DNA of 64,000 nt from Tolypeutes matacus (GCA_026826555.1 JAKSZT010020895.1:2136341-2200340), one strand, 5' to 3'; positions 1 through 14,324 are shown, numbered from the stretch's first letter. Notes: generated from the sequence alone by a model not told the origin. Translations and numbers: made by a program.

Positions 1-1550
1 TAAATGCCCAGGCACCATTTTTTTGCAACAGAAATGGATGAGTTTCTGATTAATTCAGATAATTATGGAACAAGAGTCTTTCCTCTCTATAGATTCTCCA
101 CCTCTCAAATCATACCATAGCTATGTTATAAGCCTGATTCCCCATATACACTCTTATATTGAATGCACCTGAATTGTTCACTTTTATCTGTGCTCTGACC
201 TCACCTTGCTAGCTTTTGTCATATCATTTTGACTTGTTTTTTTCCTGAGATCTCCTTTTGGGCGTTGCTGACATTAACTTTATTTCCCAACTCTGAATCT
301 GCACTCTAGTTTATTAAGAAGAAAGATCTTTACTCAATAACAACTTTTCAAGCATGTAAGCAGCCAATAATAAATGAAATAAATCCTTAATTCATCTATA
401 AGTCATTTCCAATTAGATATCCATCTTCCTCCTGAATGGTCGCAGGGCAAGGGAACACAGTGTACAAGACCATCCATTCCATTTTATCACAAGTGTGTCT
501 TTTAAAACTTCAATATATTTGAAACAGAGACTTTTAAAAATGTACCTATATTATCAACCTTTTTCTTCTCATTTTATACTTGTGTTAAAGTAACCAAAAT
601 ATTAGTAGTATTAAAATGTGCCTTTTGATCTTCAATATGAGTGGTGCATAAGAGCTGCAAAAATAGAATACTGGCTGAAACTTTAAGAGTTTGGAAAGTA
701 AAATAATGTATATCATCAAGAATAAATATGAAATGAAAATACATCAGAGAATAACATATTTTATGAGAATGAAAAGCAGAAAAGAAGAACCCAGATTTAA
801 TACAATTAACAGTACAATATTATTTTAGTTAAAGTTGTGTTAATGAAATTAATGTAATTGAAGTGGAAATGTAGATAATGCCCATGATATGCATATCAAT
901 TTGTAGCAGTAAGCTACTTCTTGTCTTTAGTTGAGCTGTCCTAATAGAGGGGTTGTATAGGTTCCCAAGCTAGAATTGCTAATAGTATTTTGGTGCCATG
1001 AGAGGACAGGCCAGATTAGTAGTAACACCTTTGCTGTATCTGCCATGGGTTATATCATGAGCTTTTATATTCATTGGCTTCAGTGCAATAAAGAATAATA
1101 CAAGTTTGATTTAATTTCTTTTTCTGCTTCTAATTCTTTAATTACATAAAACATAGCAATAACAACATGTCCTCCTGTGAAAGATGATTTAAAGATAAAT
1201 TCAATAAAATGCCACTAGTTTTCTGTATTCTCACTTTGTTTTTGTTTGTTTGTTTGTTTTGATTTTTGTTGCTTCCTGTGAGATTAAGAGGAGCAGTGTC
1301 TACACTGGAGTCACACATGAGAAGGGAGCTATCTTTAATAGACATTGGCAACGCCATGACTCCATCATAAATTTATCTAACCTACCCTTCCATAGCAAAA
1401 ACAAGCATACAATTATTAAACTTTTCATCGTCATTTGCATTACAGATGAATAAATGAAGGAGAAATTAGAGAAGAAAATAAACTAAAATGCAAATGAAAA
1501 CTTAAAAGTAGAATAAAAGTATAAGAAGACTCTTACTGGGGAAGAAAACT
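1..1550. other. AT-rich intergenic DNA, nothing recognised
   Basis: No convincing coding region, RNA gene or named repeat was seen on either strand. A short (GTTT)n run lies near 1240-1260. Open frames here are short and of intergenic composition. Confidence 0.5.
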
Positions 1551-1554
1551 TGGA

Positions 1555-1930
1555 AGGTTTTGCGTGGTTCAAAATCAATCAAGGTGTCATCAAGGTAATG
1601 CTTTCTCCTTGGGTACTGTGGAATTCTGGGCCTGGCTGTTGGGATTCTTGGTCCTTGGTATTTTCTGTCACTTGGCAATACACATGGCAGCCTCTCCTGA
1701 CTTCTTTCTCTTTTTGTTTCCTTTGACTTCCAGGCTTTTGCTGCTCCCTTTCAGATTCTCTCTTTGTAAACTTCCCTATAAAGCCTCTAATAATACAATT
1801 AAGACCCACCCTGCTTCAGCTGGGCCACACCTTAACTGAAATAACCTCATCAATAGGTCCTATTTACAAGTGTTCACATCCACAGGAATGTATTAAGTTG
1901 AAGAACATGTTTTCTGTGGTACATAAGGTA
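1555..1930 (-). mobile_element. LTR-like interspersed repeat (ERVL/MaLR type), minus strand
   Basis: Read on the minus strand, the stretch starts near a TGTACCACAGAAAACATG-like edge. It continues through a segment resembling 'GGTGTGGCCCARCTGAA', a TTTATAGG TATA-like box near 1780 and a purine-rich AGAGAGAAT segment, and then 'GCCATGTGTATTGCC'. This order resembles the ERVL-type LTRs common in xenarthran genomes. No terminal repeat partner or target duplication was located, so the family name is inference. Confidence 0.45.
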
Positions 1931-2159
1931 CATGTTGTCACAGTAACCATATCAGCTAGAAAAACTGATATTAAAAGTTATATTCACAGAACAAAGCTGT
2001 TTCTCATTTACCATGTTTGAAAATATTTAATTAGAAGCTTTACACAACTTCATTATATAACATAAAGTAAATCTTTTTATTGTCACCAATTGATGTCCTC
2101 AAATCCCCTACAGTTTACCATAATGTGCTCTACAAATTGTATTAAAGAATTCACTGAGG

Positions 2160-3265
<1,106 letters not shown>

Positions 3266-5449
3266 TATTACACTATTTGAAAATTATCTGTATGCTTACT
3301 GAAAATTTGTTCAGGTATAAGTGAGTAGTTAAGACAGAAATGATTATATTGTGCTGTGAATTAGACTATGGATTTATTCCCAAATTGCCTAGTCACCATA
3401 CAATGGCTTTATTTTAATATATGTATTCGTATATACATAATAATTGTTATACAAATTAAGAATTAGATGGTATTATATTATTCCTAATAATAAGAATAAT
3501 ACTTTTAGTGGAAGGATAATATTATTGCTCTCTTCAAATAATGGCCCTCTTATTTCGGGGACCAGTCCTTTTTTTTTTTTTAATATTTCCATTTAATATT
3601 CTTTTCTCCTCTTTAGAAAAGACATGTTCTTCCTTAATTATCCTTCTTAGGAGACCAAATATTGCTTCCCTGCATAGACATCTGGTGTTATTAAATGCTG
3701 TAATTTAACATTCAGAATCACAAACCTTTGATATTTATGATGTATTTATATGTGCAATGAAATCAGACATGACTTAAAACTTATGTATGACTTATTTCTT
3801 CAATGGTATCTTAGTTCAAATTTAGACTTATTCAGTTATTAGAATTTTTAGTCTAGTAACAGGAATAATTCTGTGATTTTAATTTTCTGTAATCAACTGG
3901 AAGAATAATTAGATCATACTCTAGTATGTTTTGAAATGTTTGACTTGATCTCAAAAATTGTAAATCCTTAGATGATTTGGCCTAAGATGATGATCCTTTT
4001 AACATAATTTGTTTACTTATTTTGTACATGTTTGAAACCAACAACTGTGGAAAATTAGATCCATCAGGAAATTTTGCTTTATTTTTCTTTGCCAATGAAT
4101 TTCTTTGAAATTTCGACTTTATTCAAATGATTTTTTTAGGAAGTACTGGGGATTGAACCTGGGATCTCGTACATGCGAAGCAAGCGCTCAACCACTGAGC
4201 TACACCTGCTCCCCTTCAAATGATTTTTAAATTATCTTTTGTGCAAACATAAAAATAGCAATCTTTTTATTTTATATAGTCAAAATTTTCAGAATACTGG
4301 TAAAAAATATTTGAAAACAAATTTCTGGGTAATAAAGGTTAGTCAGAACTTGATATGAATGGTATAATTACTATATTGTTTTATACTTATGGAAATGCAT
4401 GCTTAGCAGTTTTGAACTGTTAATTTTTTGGCTGTATTCCAACTGATCAAAACAATCATGGGATTGCATCTTTACAAATGGGTGCCAATTGATAATGGAA
4501 ATAATCTGGCAGTGCACAATATAGAATGTTAATAATTAAGCCATATGTTTATATCTGGATTTAAAATTTTTAAACAATCATTTATAAACACATTGTCCTT
4601 TGAAGAATGTAAATGGTTGTATTCAGTTATACAAATCAGCAACATCTTATTTATGGTAAGATATCTTATTCTGTTGAAAAGTTTTGTTGTAGTGTGGTAA
4701 AATGTAAATCTTTTTCACCATTTCTATCAATGTGAATAAAATTTAATTCTGAAAAAAAATACATAGAATATTTTTATGTGAAAAATATTTTTTAAACTGA
4801 GAAATATACTAAACCTGCAAACATTCATTAGAATACTAATACAGATGAGGAGGACTTTCCAGAGAAAGGCTTTAGCTGCATTCCACAAGATAGACTTTAA
4901 TTCTTTTAAATCTATATAGCTAAACACTATAGTTTCTATTTGTTGCTCTTTTATTTTCTTGTCATGTCTTTCTTTTATATGCATACCACCTCTGTGGAAA
5001 TTTTCATATCAATAAATACAGAAGTTATCAGTTCTGTAAATGGTCTCCAAGAACACCAAAAATGGTTTGGGTTTTAATATAAATAAATCCCATCTAGATT
5101 TATTTTAGGTTTTGGAAGATGTAATTATATAACCTACATTTTCAAAGTTCCTGGCAGGGTATCTTCCTTTCTTGAAATACTCTACTACCATTAGAAAATA
5201 CATATTTTTCCACATATGCATATGACAAGTGAATGTCTTTTTCTATACTTGAGAAGATTATTCTTTTCTAACACTCCCTTGTACATATTCCTACTTACTG
5301 TGGATAAGATATAAATATTAATAGTCAATTATTTACATATAATCTATCATTTTCTAAAACATATTTTTAAAAATTTCCTTGATCTTAAAGTACGTTTTGC
5401 AATGTAGGGGGAAAAGAAGGCAGACTGCATTTGCTGCCTAATCAACTAA
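3266..5449. other. AT-rich intergenic DNA with one short SINE
   Basis: Apart from the SINE at 4136-4214, nothing recognisable was seen. Short A- and T-rich runs and scattered short open frames are consistent with non-coding DNA. Confidence 0.5.
4136..4214 (-). mobile_element. tRNA-Ala-derived short SINE (armadillo DAS type)
   Basis: On the minus strand the element starts GGGGAGCAGGTGTAGCTCAG. It has an A box (TAGCTCAGTGG), an anticodon loop CTTCGCA whose CGC anticodon is that of alanine, a B box (GGTTCAATCC), and then a short A tail. It is little more than a tRNA with a tail, about 79 bp. A 14-bp target duplication TTCAAATGATTTTT flanks it (4122-4135 and 4215-4228), showing L1-type retroposition. 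Such tRNA-Ala retropseudogene SINEs are described from armadillo. Confidence 0.88.
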
Positions 5450-6232
5450 GTGTTGTAAACAGAATAGTTGATCATGAAGATATTCATACCCTAATCCTTG
5501 GAACCTCTGAATGAGTTGTGTTACACAACAAGGAGAAATTAGTGTGCTAGTCAGCTGACTTTAAAATATGGAGATTATCCTGAATTTATCCAGATCATCA
5601 CAATAGTTCTTTAAAGTGAGAGAGGAAGGCAAAACCAAGGTCAGAATCCGGGAGAGATTTAAAGATACTATTCTTCCCCATTGAGGTTGGTGGGCCACAC
5701 TATGGGAGATGTTTGTGTTGGATGTGGTGGGAGGTGTGGGAGGTGGGCAACATGGGAATCCCAGTGGGTTCCGTATAATATTTTAGGTAATCTAAGCACC
5801 TCTTAAAATATATGTATATATATATATATATATAAAAATAACATTTTTGTAAGCAAATACACATATATGCATATATATTTATATATCATTTTACAAATGT
5901 TTGTATGTATTGTGAGAATTTTGATTTTTACCCATAATAAAAAAAAAAATTAAAAAAAAAAAAAAAAGATACTATTCTGTGGGCTTTGGAGATTTACGAA
6001 AGGGCTATGAGCCAAGGAACACAGGAAGCCTCTAGAAGCTGGAAAATGCATGGAAATGGGTTCTCCCCAGAGTCTTCAGAAGGAACACAGTCCTGCCAGC
6101 ACCTTGAATTTAGCCCAGTGAGACCCATTTTGGACTTCTGACCTTCAGAACTGTAAGATAACACATTTGTGTTGTTCTAAACCACTGTGTGGTACTTTGT
6201 TATAGCAGCAAAAGAATCTAATACACTAACTA
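5450..6232 (+). mobile_element. MLT1-like (MaLR) solo LTR, interrupted
   Basis: The segment from about 5965 to 6232 carries the typical MLT1 3' end: 'CAGCCCAGTGAGACCCATTT'-like text (here TAGCCCAGTGAGACCC), ACTTCTGACCTTCAGAACTG, GTAAGATAACA, TTGTGTTGTTCTAAACCAC and finally AATCTAATACA. The 5' part (about 5450-5674) reads continuously into it once the L1 insertion at 5675-5964 is removed. No internal MaLR sequence follows, so it is a solo LTR. The 5' edge is approximate. Confidence 0.75.
5675..5964 (+). mobile_element. 5'-truncated LINE-1 3' end with target duplication
   Basis: The insert begins TCCCCATTGAGGTTGGTGGG and ends in the common L1 3' end of this window (GAATTTTGATTTTTACCCAT then AATAAAAAA and an A tail). 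A (TA)n run sits at about 5816-5835. The 14-bp duplication AAAGATACTATTCT lies at 5661-5674 and 5965-5978. The host site is the MLT1-like LTR. Near-identical 3' tails occur at 47495-48160, 52963-53084 and 63812-64000, so this subfamily was active fairly recently. Confidence 0.9.
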
Positions 6233-9200
6233 AATCATGTTGAGTATTTCTAGTACTCTTGCCACAAAGTTCACCTTCACTTCCTGCCCTTTATTTTTCA
6301 CTCATTTCCTCTACTAACCCTAGAGAGTGAGAGTAAACAACATCTCATTTTTTAGCATTGTATAATAGAAGAGGGAAGATAAAGGCAGGAAGGTGAAAGG
6401 AAGAAAAGCAAGAATAAGGGAAAATGAAGGAATAGTAATAGGAAAGGAATGTAGAAGATCAAGCACAACCTTAAAGGCTTACTCTCAAAAAGTAAAAGGA
6501 GGAATAAAAGCCTATACTACAACTGATCACAAGTATAGGCTGGAAGAAATATCTTCCTGTTTCTTTCTCCAGAAATCAGCAGAGACTCAATTAAGAAGAA
6601 AAGCAGCGAACCCCAGTAGCCCTATTGAAACCACTATTTTTATATCAAATGGAACATTTTAAAGGAGTGGAACAATTCAGTTTCAAAACTTAAATATCTC
6701 CAAATCAGAGGTTATGATTTTACCTTAACTCAATATGTAAGATAAAAAAAAAAAAACAATCACACAAATCACACATAAATCACATATGTTTATTGAAATG
6801 TTTTATATTAGTGCTAAAGCACTTAACATGAGAATTGGAATTTAAATTGCACAAAAATGGTAACTTTTTATTTTTTAAAGAAGTGAAAGACACAAGGACA
6901 TTAAAACACATTTTAAGTCTTTGATATGATTCTGGCTATGAAGGGAGACTTTGGGGAAAGGCTTTCCCTGAGGTCATTATCATTTTGCATCATTCTTCTT
7001 AATTAGACCTTCAAGAAGCAGAGAAAATGACATTTATTGTCAAAGACCCTGTGAAATGGTAGATCTCAGTAAGTGAGAGACAGAACCAGGACCTACAAAT
7101 GCTATTTCCTACCAGCCCCTGAATTTGTGGAGTCAGAGATACTCTGGAACTAACTATTCACAAAGCAATTCTTTAGGTACCATTCCTACTTTATTTTGGT
7201 GAGCTGCTCTCAAAATATGTCAAGAAAAGATAGACAAATAAAGAAAAACTGAAGCCCTGGAAAATACTGGTGAGACCTTTTCTTCTACAAACTAATTTTT
7301 CTATAGAGAAATTTTATGGAAAAAGTGAATTCAATTAAATTACTATACTTTGAACATGTGTAATATTTACTTACAAGATACTATTCTCAGATATAAGGGG
7401 AGAGTGTAATTAAGAGGAGGCTGGTAAGATATTAAAGTGTATCTACTCATGACTTTGAGATAGAATAGCATGAATAAGATAATGCCAATCATAAACTTTA
7501 TAATCTCAAGGGAAAGTAAGGAGACAGCATTTTTGAGAAGGTCAAAAAGGGGAAGAAGGACTCATTTGAGTTGGCTCTTGATTCAAAGAGGAAGCAAGAC
7601 TCCTAGTGGTATGGACAATGGTGTCACAATTCAATCCTGTGCATAAATTTGCAGTTTGTGCCAGTTGAAATTCAAACAAGAAAATTCACAGGTGTCAAAT
7701 TGCTATGATTTGAGCTCCCTTAAAGTGAAGGGCTCTCTCAGTGGGGAATAGTATATATATATATATTTAATTCTGAAGGAAAAGCCAAAGGGAACTTAAG
7801 GGATTTAAAATGTAAAGCAGAGGAAGGATTTTAGCTATAAATCTAAATTATTACTCTGTTATTATGGTTATTATTATTATTTTGCATTGCATAAGAGAAG
7901 ACACACCTGTAGTTACTAATCCACCAACCCTAATTTACAGAACTGAGGATACACAGACACATAGTTTCCTCAAAGCTGGAAGCTGAAGGCATAGTGTTGC
8001 TGTAAATGGGTAGCTGAGAGCACAGAGTTCATAGCAGTAGGCATTAAATTTGAGAGGTATGTTGAGGAGATGTGCTGTCAGGTAGATAAGGTTCCTATTG
8101 ATTATCTAAGATCATAGCCTATTGTGTAATTAGAGGAAACATTTACATCTATAGCCTGATTTGAGGAGGCACCATGAAAGCCCCATAAATAAAACACTAC
8201 TGTACAAACTATTCTCACACATACACTCCTGCAACCCTAATAATAGCACCTGACATACCACTACTGAATTTTCCTAGATCCATTTAACTTATTTTTCAGT
8301 TATGAGCTCTTCTAGAAATATTTAGTTCACCCAAACTGGGAGAATAATATAAGCTAATATGAAACTTGAAGTGTTAAAACAGTGCAGAAGGAGAGGTGAG
8401 ATAAGAGAGTAGGATTTTTCTTTTTCTTTTTTTAGTTAACAGACAAATGATTCAAAGACCAAGGCAAAGTATTGCCTGGGGAGTCTTCAAACCCTCCCAA
8501 TTTTAAGATGGAGAAATTATCTAAGACTTCGCTTCCCCTCCTTTCATACCAAACAGCTCTTGTTTTATCTCCAGTAGCTTCCTTTTATCACTTTATCTTC
8601 TCTTTTATATGCCTTAGTTTTTTTTTTTAAGAGAATATGAATTTTTCTTAAGACTACATGAAATATTTACAAAAATTATCACAAGCTTTGAGAGTCATTT
8701 GGCTATTGCAGGATGACAAATGATTTAATATCAAAGGAGAAAGAACTCTTAGAATGGCAGATACAATAGTGAAATCAAGACTCCCATTTCACAAGCAAGG
8801 AGATAGAAGCCCCATTAAATTATTCAATAAGATTACAGTCTAGTTAATCAGGTTGGTGTAACTTTGGTTCATTTAATTTTGGTTCTCTTTTTACTGTACT
8901 ATACCACCTCCTGACTGTAAAAAACTTGAGATCAGGAAAGAGAGCATTATCTGAAGTATACAAAGATCTGCGTTTCATAAGTAAGAGAACCTGCAAAACT
9001 CAGTAAGTCTTAATGAAGGCAATGACTAGGCATGGCTGTACTCAGACAGGAAAATGTGGGCATTTTTTTTCTGTGTCAAACAAGAGGTGAACTTTACCAG
9101 ATATAGCAATATTGCCATATTCCCAAACAAAAGTTTGTTTCAAAATTTGGTTGAGTGTCTTACATAGAATACAAACTAAATAAATGTTTAGGGGGAAAAA

Positions 9201-9504
9201 AAGATGAATCAACTTTTAAAAAGGAGAGGGACCCTTAGAGAATTTGCTTTATCTCTGTGGCCTTTGTTTCCTCATCTGAAGTGAATGAATTGAATGTTAT
9301 GTGGCCATAAAATGATCAGAATCTATGCACTTCAAATTCTTTGAGTGTTTGTGCCAAGCTACAGTATGTATACATTTTCATTATCAATTACTTTGAATTT
9401 CTATTGGTTCTGCCTTGAGAACAAGGCTGGTAGTTCTTTTTATGTTTTTCTTTCAGGTCCATTAATTGTTTTTTGGGGGGAATTTGCCCTGCTGAATTAA
9501 TTCC
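6233..9504. other. Intergenic DNA upstream of the OR gene
   Basis: No gene, RNA or clearly classifiable repeat was recognised in this 3.3 kb. There are A-rich runs near 6745-6757, a short (TA)n at 7752-7763 and a TTATTATTATT run near 7868. The OR promoter and 5' non-coding exons, which usually lie one to several kb upstream in this family, may be here but cannot be fixed by eye. Confidence 0.45.
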
Positions 9505-10449
9505 ATGGAAAAAATCAACAATGTAACTGAATTCATTTTCTGGGGCCTTTCTCAGAACCCAGAGGTTGAAAAAGTTTGTTTCCTGGTGTTTTCTTTCTTC
9601 TACACAGTCATTCTTTTGGGAAACCTCCTCATCATGCTGACAGTTTGCACTGGCAACCTTTTCAAGTCTCCTATGTATTTTTTTCTCAACTTTTTGTCTT
9701 TTGTGGACATTTGTTACTCCTCAGTGACAGCTCCTAAGATGATTGCTGACTTATTAGCCAAGACTAAAGCTATCTCCTATGTGGGATGTATGTTGCAACT
9801 TTTTGGGGTACACTTCTTTGGCTGTACCGAGATCTTCATTCTTACCGTAATGGCCTATGATCGTTATGTGGCCATCTGTAAACCCCTACACTATATGACT
9901 ATCATGGATAGGAATAGATGCAATAAAATGTTGCTGGGGACCTGGATAGGTGGATTCTTACACTCAATTATCCAGGTGGCTTTAGTGGTTCCCCTACCCT
10001 TTTGTGGACCCAATGAGATTGATCACTACTTTTGTGATGTCCACCCTGTGCTGAAACTTGCCTGCACAGACACATATATTGTTGGTGTTGTTGTGACAGC
10101 CAACAGTGGGACGATAGCTCTGGGGAGCTTTGTTATCTTGCTAATCTCCTATACTGTCATCCTGATAACCCTGAGAAAGCAATCAGCAGAGGGCAGGCGC
10201 AAAGCTCTGTCTACCTGTGGCTCCCACATTGCTGTGGTCATCATCTTTTTTGGTCCCTGCACTTTCATGTACATGCGCCCTGATACAACCTTTACAGAGG
10301 ATAAGATGGTGGCTGTTTTTTACACCATTATCACCCCTATGTTAAATCCCCTGATTTATACACTGAGAAATGCAGAAGTAAAAAATGCAATGAAGAAACT
10401 GTGGGCCGGAAGGTTTTTGGGGAGACTAAAGATAAATAATTGGAAGTAA
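9505..10449 (+). CDS. OR4S2: Olfactory receptor, family 4 subfamily S member 2
   Basis: Intact single-exon class II odorant receptor of 314 codons, a seven-helix G-protein-coupled receptor of the cilia of olfactory neurons that signals through Golf and adenylyl cyclase. The start ATG (9505) begins MEKINNVTEF, with an N-glycosylation site at Asn6 (NVT). Diagnostic motifs: GN in helix 1 (39-40), PMYFFL (56-61), conserved Cys95, MAYDRYVAIC (116-125), the extracellular cysteines 167, 177 and 187, SY in helix 5 (215-216), KALSTCGSH (233-241) and PMLNPLIY (278-285). Length and motifs are normal for the family, with no frameshift or stop. The assignment to OR4S2 rests on near-identity to the recalled human protein over the N-terminus and helices 2-5. 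No other OR lies in the window, so it is either the edge of an OR4 cluster or a copy isolated by repeat expansion. The ligand is unknown. Confidence 0.96.
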   Translation: MEKINNVTEFIFWGLSQNPEVEKVCFLVFSFFYTVILLGNLLIMLTVCTGNLFKSPMYFFLNFLSFVDICYSSVTAPKMIADLLAKTKAISYVGCMLQLFGVHFFGCTEIFILTVMAYDRYVAICKPLHYMTIMDRNRCNKMLLGTWIGGFLHSIIQVALVVPLPFCGPNEIDHYFCDVHPVLKLACTDTYIVGVVVTANSGTIALGSFVILLISYTVILITLRKQSAEGRRKALSTCGSHIAVVIIFFGPCTFMYMRPDTTFTEDKMVAVFYTIITPMLNPLIYTLRNAEVKNAMKKLWAGRFLGRLKINNWK

Positions 10450-12030
10450 TGATAGTTTGTTGATAACCGTAAGTTTTCTCAGCCTTAGTTAACTCATCTG
10501 CATAATAAAGATAATAATAGAAACCTCACAGAGTTGTTGGATGAAAAAAATTAGACAATAACATATTTTACAGAAAAAAAGTAATGTTTATCAATATTAT
10601 TGTTACATTTATTCTGATATTTAGTAATCAGATATTTTTTCTAAAATATACAGGCCAGAGAAATTTTATTAAACTCAACATTATCATGACCCTATTCAGC
10701 ATCATTCGTTTGTCCTCCCCCCATTATTGCCTTTTTGCCATTTTCTTTAAAGTGTGAAAGTCTAAGATGAAGTATTTAAATTTGTTTTCTAGTGTTTAGA
10801 ATTGTGATTGGGGCATATTAAACACTCAGTTTGTATATGTTGTCTGAAAGAAAGAATACATAATAACTAGCAGTGATCCAAAATATAACATTCTGATTTA
10901 ATTGCTCCCAATCAGAGATTCCTGAGAAAACCAAACCTAGGGAGGGAGTGAGCAGACTATAAAAGATATAAGACATGTTTAAGACAAAAAGGCCTAATGT
11001 CATCTTCTGATTTTGGGAAAAAGCTTTTCCTGTCTTTTAGGCTCACATTTTGTTGAAACAATAAAAAAATGAGATTGGACAAATTTACCTCTAAGCTCCC
11101 CCTTTTAATTTTAACACCCCATCAATAGGATTCTGTTAACTGGAATCTTATATTTACTTGTATTCTGTAGCCAGAGTCCCTATTAATATAAAATGACTAA
11201 CAGGAAAATTGGAAGAAACTGAAAAAAAGTCACCTGTGAAGAGTAGGTGACTGTGACTCAAATCAACAGGATAACTACAATTTACTGTAATGCATAGTTG
11301 GGAAACCATATTTCCTCCAATGTTTGAACCAAAAAGCTTTAATGAATATAGTGAGCCATTTCTTAACTGTTTTCTTGATTTACTTAATCACAATTTCCAG
11401 CTATTAATTCCAGAGAGACTCATTCTGGAGAAACAAACATATGCCTTTCTCATATGAGCTGATACTTGCCTCGGTGATATATTTTATGTTCATTGTGAGA
11501 CAAAACCTGGGCTTTTTTTCTTTTAATAGGTGACTATATCACTGACTACCCCTCAGCAATTGTCCCATTGCCTTTTGCACAGATTACCCAATTACTGTGT
11601 GTGTGTTTATTCTTGTGATGTGTGTGATATGTGTTTGTGTATGTGAGTATGTGTAAACATTACTCACATTAAGGACAACACATAGTTAAGGCTTAAGAAA
11701 TGCTTGCTGATGTTCCTACAACCACAGGATTAAAAATAGGAAAGATGAAAAACAGCAAGAAATCTGGGTTAGAAGATATAATAGAAAAATCAAGATACTT
11801 TGCTTAGGGATCATGCAAGTCCATGGTTATTGTCCCAGTACAGATATAAACTCACTGTGTGTCTGAGGTTTTCCAAATTTAAAAGGAAGACTAGATTAGT
11901 GCTTCTCGAGCTTAGCTGATAATTGGAATCACCTTGAGAGAATTTTAAACAGATAACAGAATCTAGTCCAAGAGTTTCTGATTGAGAAGTTTGTGTTTAA
12001 GAGTTAAAAATCTGTATTTTAAAAAATTTC
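10450..12030. other. Intergenic DNA downstream of OR4S2
   Basis: An AATAAA lies at 10503-10508, 54 bp past the OR stop, and is a possible poly(A) signal. A degenerate (TG)n stretch runs at about 11597-11655. No other gene or named repeat was recognised. Confidence 0.45.
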
Positions 12031-12577
12031 TGTAACCATTAGCTAATTTGATGTAATTATGAATTCCAAAAATATATTTTGGATTATGCTTGTAAACTGA
12101 TCTGTTCATCTCGGCATGATTAATTTATTATTAGGGTGTTGATTAGGCCCCTTCGGTAGGGTGTTGAGCCCCACCCCTTGGTGGCTGGGGAATAAAATAT
12201 AAAAGGCATCAATAAAGAACAGAGTTGCAGCAGTTTTGAGTAGCAGTTTTGATGTTGGAGTTTTGATGCTGGAGTCCGGGGAGGCGAGCAGATTGAGGAG
12301 CTTGGTCGTGAGGAAAGAAAGAAGGCTCCGGGGTAGAGACAAGCTGTTCACCTGATAATCTACAGCTGACCTTGTGGAAAGAAGCAAAGTCTAGAGAGCC
12401 TATTGTCTACAGCTGATCTTGTGGAGGAAACAGAGGAGTTAAGCCCGAAGAGAAACACAGCCCCTGGAAGAGAGGAACCCAAGAAGCCTGAACCATGGCA
12501 AAAGTCAGCAGCTATCTTGCTCCAACACATAGCAATGGACTTTGGTGACAGAAGAAACTTATGCTTTATGGCCCAGG
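12031..12577 (+). mobile_element. ERVL-type LTR, plus strand, 3' truncated
   Basis: One of three related LTRs in the window (others at 21096-21675 on minus and 52375-53194 on plus). Shared order: a TG start, an early TATGAATTCCAAAA segment, GTAAACTGRTCTGTTC, a TATA box (TATAAAA at 12198-12204), repeated 'GTCTACAGCTGA' segments, and GCTCCAACACATRGCAA near the 3' side. The 3' end with the AATACA terminus seen at 53194 is missing here. The class III/ERVL assignment comes from the copy at 52375, which is followed by a primer-site-like TGGTGCCAGGAG. Confidence 0.7.
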
Positions 12578-14324
12578 AAATTAGAACATTTCTCACATGT
12601 CAGGGGCTACAGAAATTCACTAATTTTTTTTATAGTAAATGAGTGGGCATAGTTTATTTTGTCAGTATTCTGATGTGGCTCAATTCTTGCATGGGGACTG
12701 ACATTGGAAACAATATGACCTGAAAAAAATAAGATAAAACATCTCTCTGCACAGGAAGAATGAGAGTTTCTTGGAGTATACTTGAATCCAAAGTGAAGCC
12801 TGGAATTAAGCTTAGGTAAAACCAGCCTAGATTAGATGAATCACTGCTAATCTACAGGCAAATGAACAAGAATTAAACACTTGTTGAATAAGCCACAAAT
12901 TTTCTTATTACACAGCTTTATTGAGATAACTGGTCAAAGAATGGTATGACAAATTGTGGAAGTAGGGGTTTTGAGATATGTTCTTAAATTTATAGAGTTT
13001 ACTGAATATTTAGTATGAAGTCGTTTTCAAGGAGCAGCCAAAAAAGGTCATGCTAGAAAAAATGGGCATGAGGGACAGCACATAACTTTTATTTTACACA
13101 TAAAGGCCAAATTCTAAATATATAAGTGTGCAGCCAGCTTCCCTTCCACCATTTCTTCCATTGATAACATATAAATTAACCACGCTAGTGTAGATTCCAT
13201 TTTACCCCTCTTTGATAAATTTTAGGAAGAGGGTTAACAGAAAGATAAACATAAGACCTGTTCAAAAACACTTGTGAAAGTCCTGTGCCTTTTCAGGAAA
13301 ACAAATTAGGGAATTTTTCACAAGGAGCTAATTCAATTCATTACTGGAAAATGCGGCCCACATATGCATCAGCAACAGTCTTCTTAAAATAAATACTAAA
13401 ATTTAACACTTGCCCATCCATTTCTGTCCATACTACCGGACATCTCTATTTATCTTTACCTTCCTGAAGTAGATAGTCCAACCAAGAGGTAATCACCACA
13501 AGATCCACATCAAAACTAGACTCTGACTTGATACACTATTATCTTTCTTATGTTCACTATGTCTGGGCTCATGAAGGAAATTATCAAGGCAAAAAAATGT
13601 CAAAATGAACATTATTTATATGGTGGTAATAATCATAAAAACCAATAGACAAGCATCAGGACGGTACAGTTTTAACAGTTTTAGCAGAAATAGTGGATTA
13701 TCCAATAGGGGCTACAGAAGGGAAGTTCTGTGAGTACCTGAGTTTTCATAAATGAAGAGGAAAAGCCATGGAAGGAACTATTTATCTCTGAGGAAGAAAG
13801 GAAGTGATGGCCATGAGGATTTAAATGTTATACAATACTGTATTATGATTTTTTTAATAGGGACATTATATTTCAATATTGTTTCCTTAATTAAAGTTAA
13901 TTAAAACTCAGTATTTTTTTATTATAACTTATAAATTACTTTATATAATGAATGAAATGAAACAAAGTAAAATAGAAATCACAATCAAGTATTGTATTTC
14001 AGTGAACTTTTATATAACTTGTTCTTTGGTAGTTACCACTATGTTCTTTAAAATTACTTTATTAAATGTATACATAGGTGATATTCCCTAAGAATTATAT
14101 TTGATTATTTACATAACTAGGCAGATATATTTCTGTTTCCCACTCTTATACAAGAGATATAAAGAATCTCTATATAGATATTTATGCAAATCTGCATATA
14201 ATTTTATATAAATATCTGCATCTCCTTTTACATCTGATTTGGATTTTTAGTATCACCATTAAAAGGTAAGTCTCTTTTATTCTTTTATAATCCTAATAAA
14301 ATTTGAATGAATTCCAAAATGACT
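12578..14324. other. AT-rich intergenic DNA
   Basis: No gene or confidently classified repeat was seen. AT content rises towards 13850-14300. Confidence 0.45.

Noticed and set aside
4136..4214. A functional tRNA-Ala gene on the minus strand
   Set aside because: It has an A tail and a 14-bp target duplication, and mismatched arms; it is a retroposed SINE.
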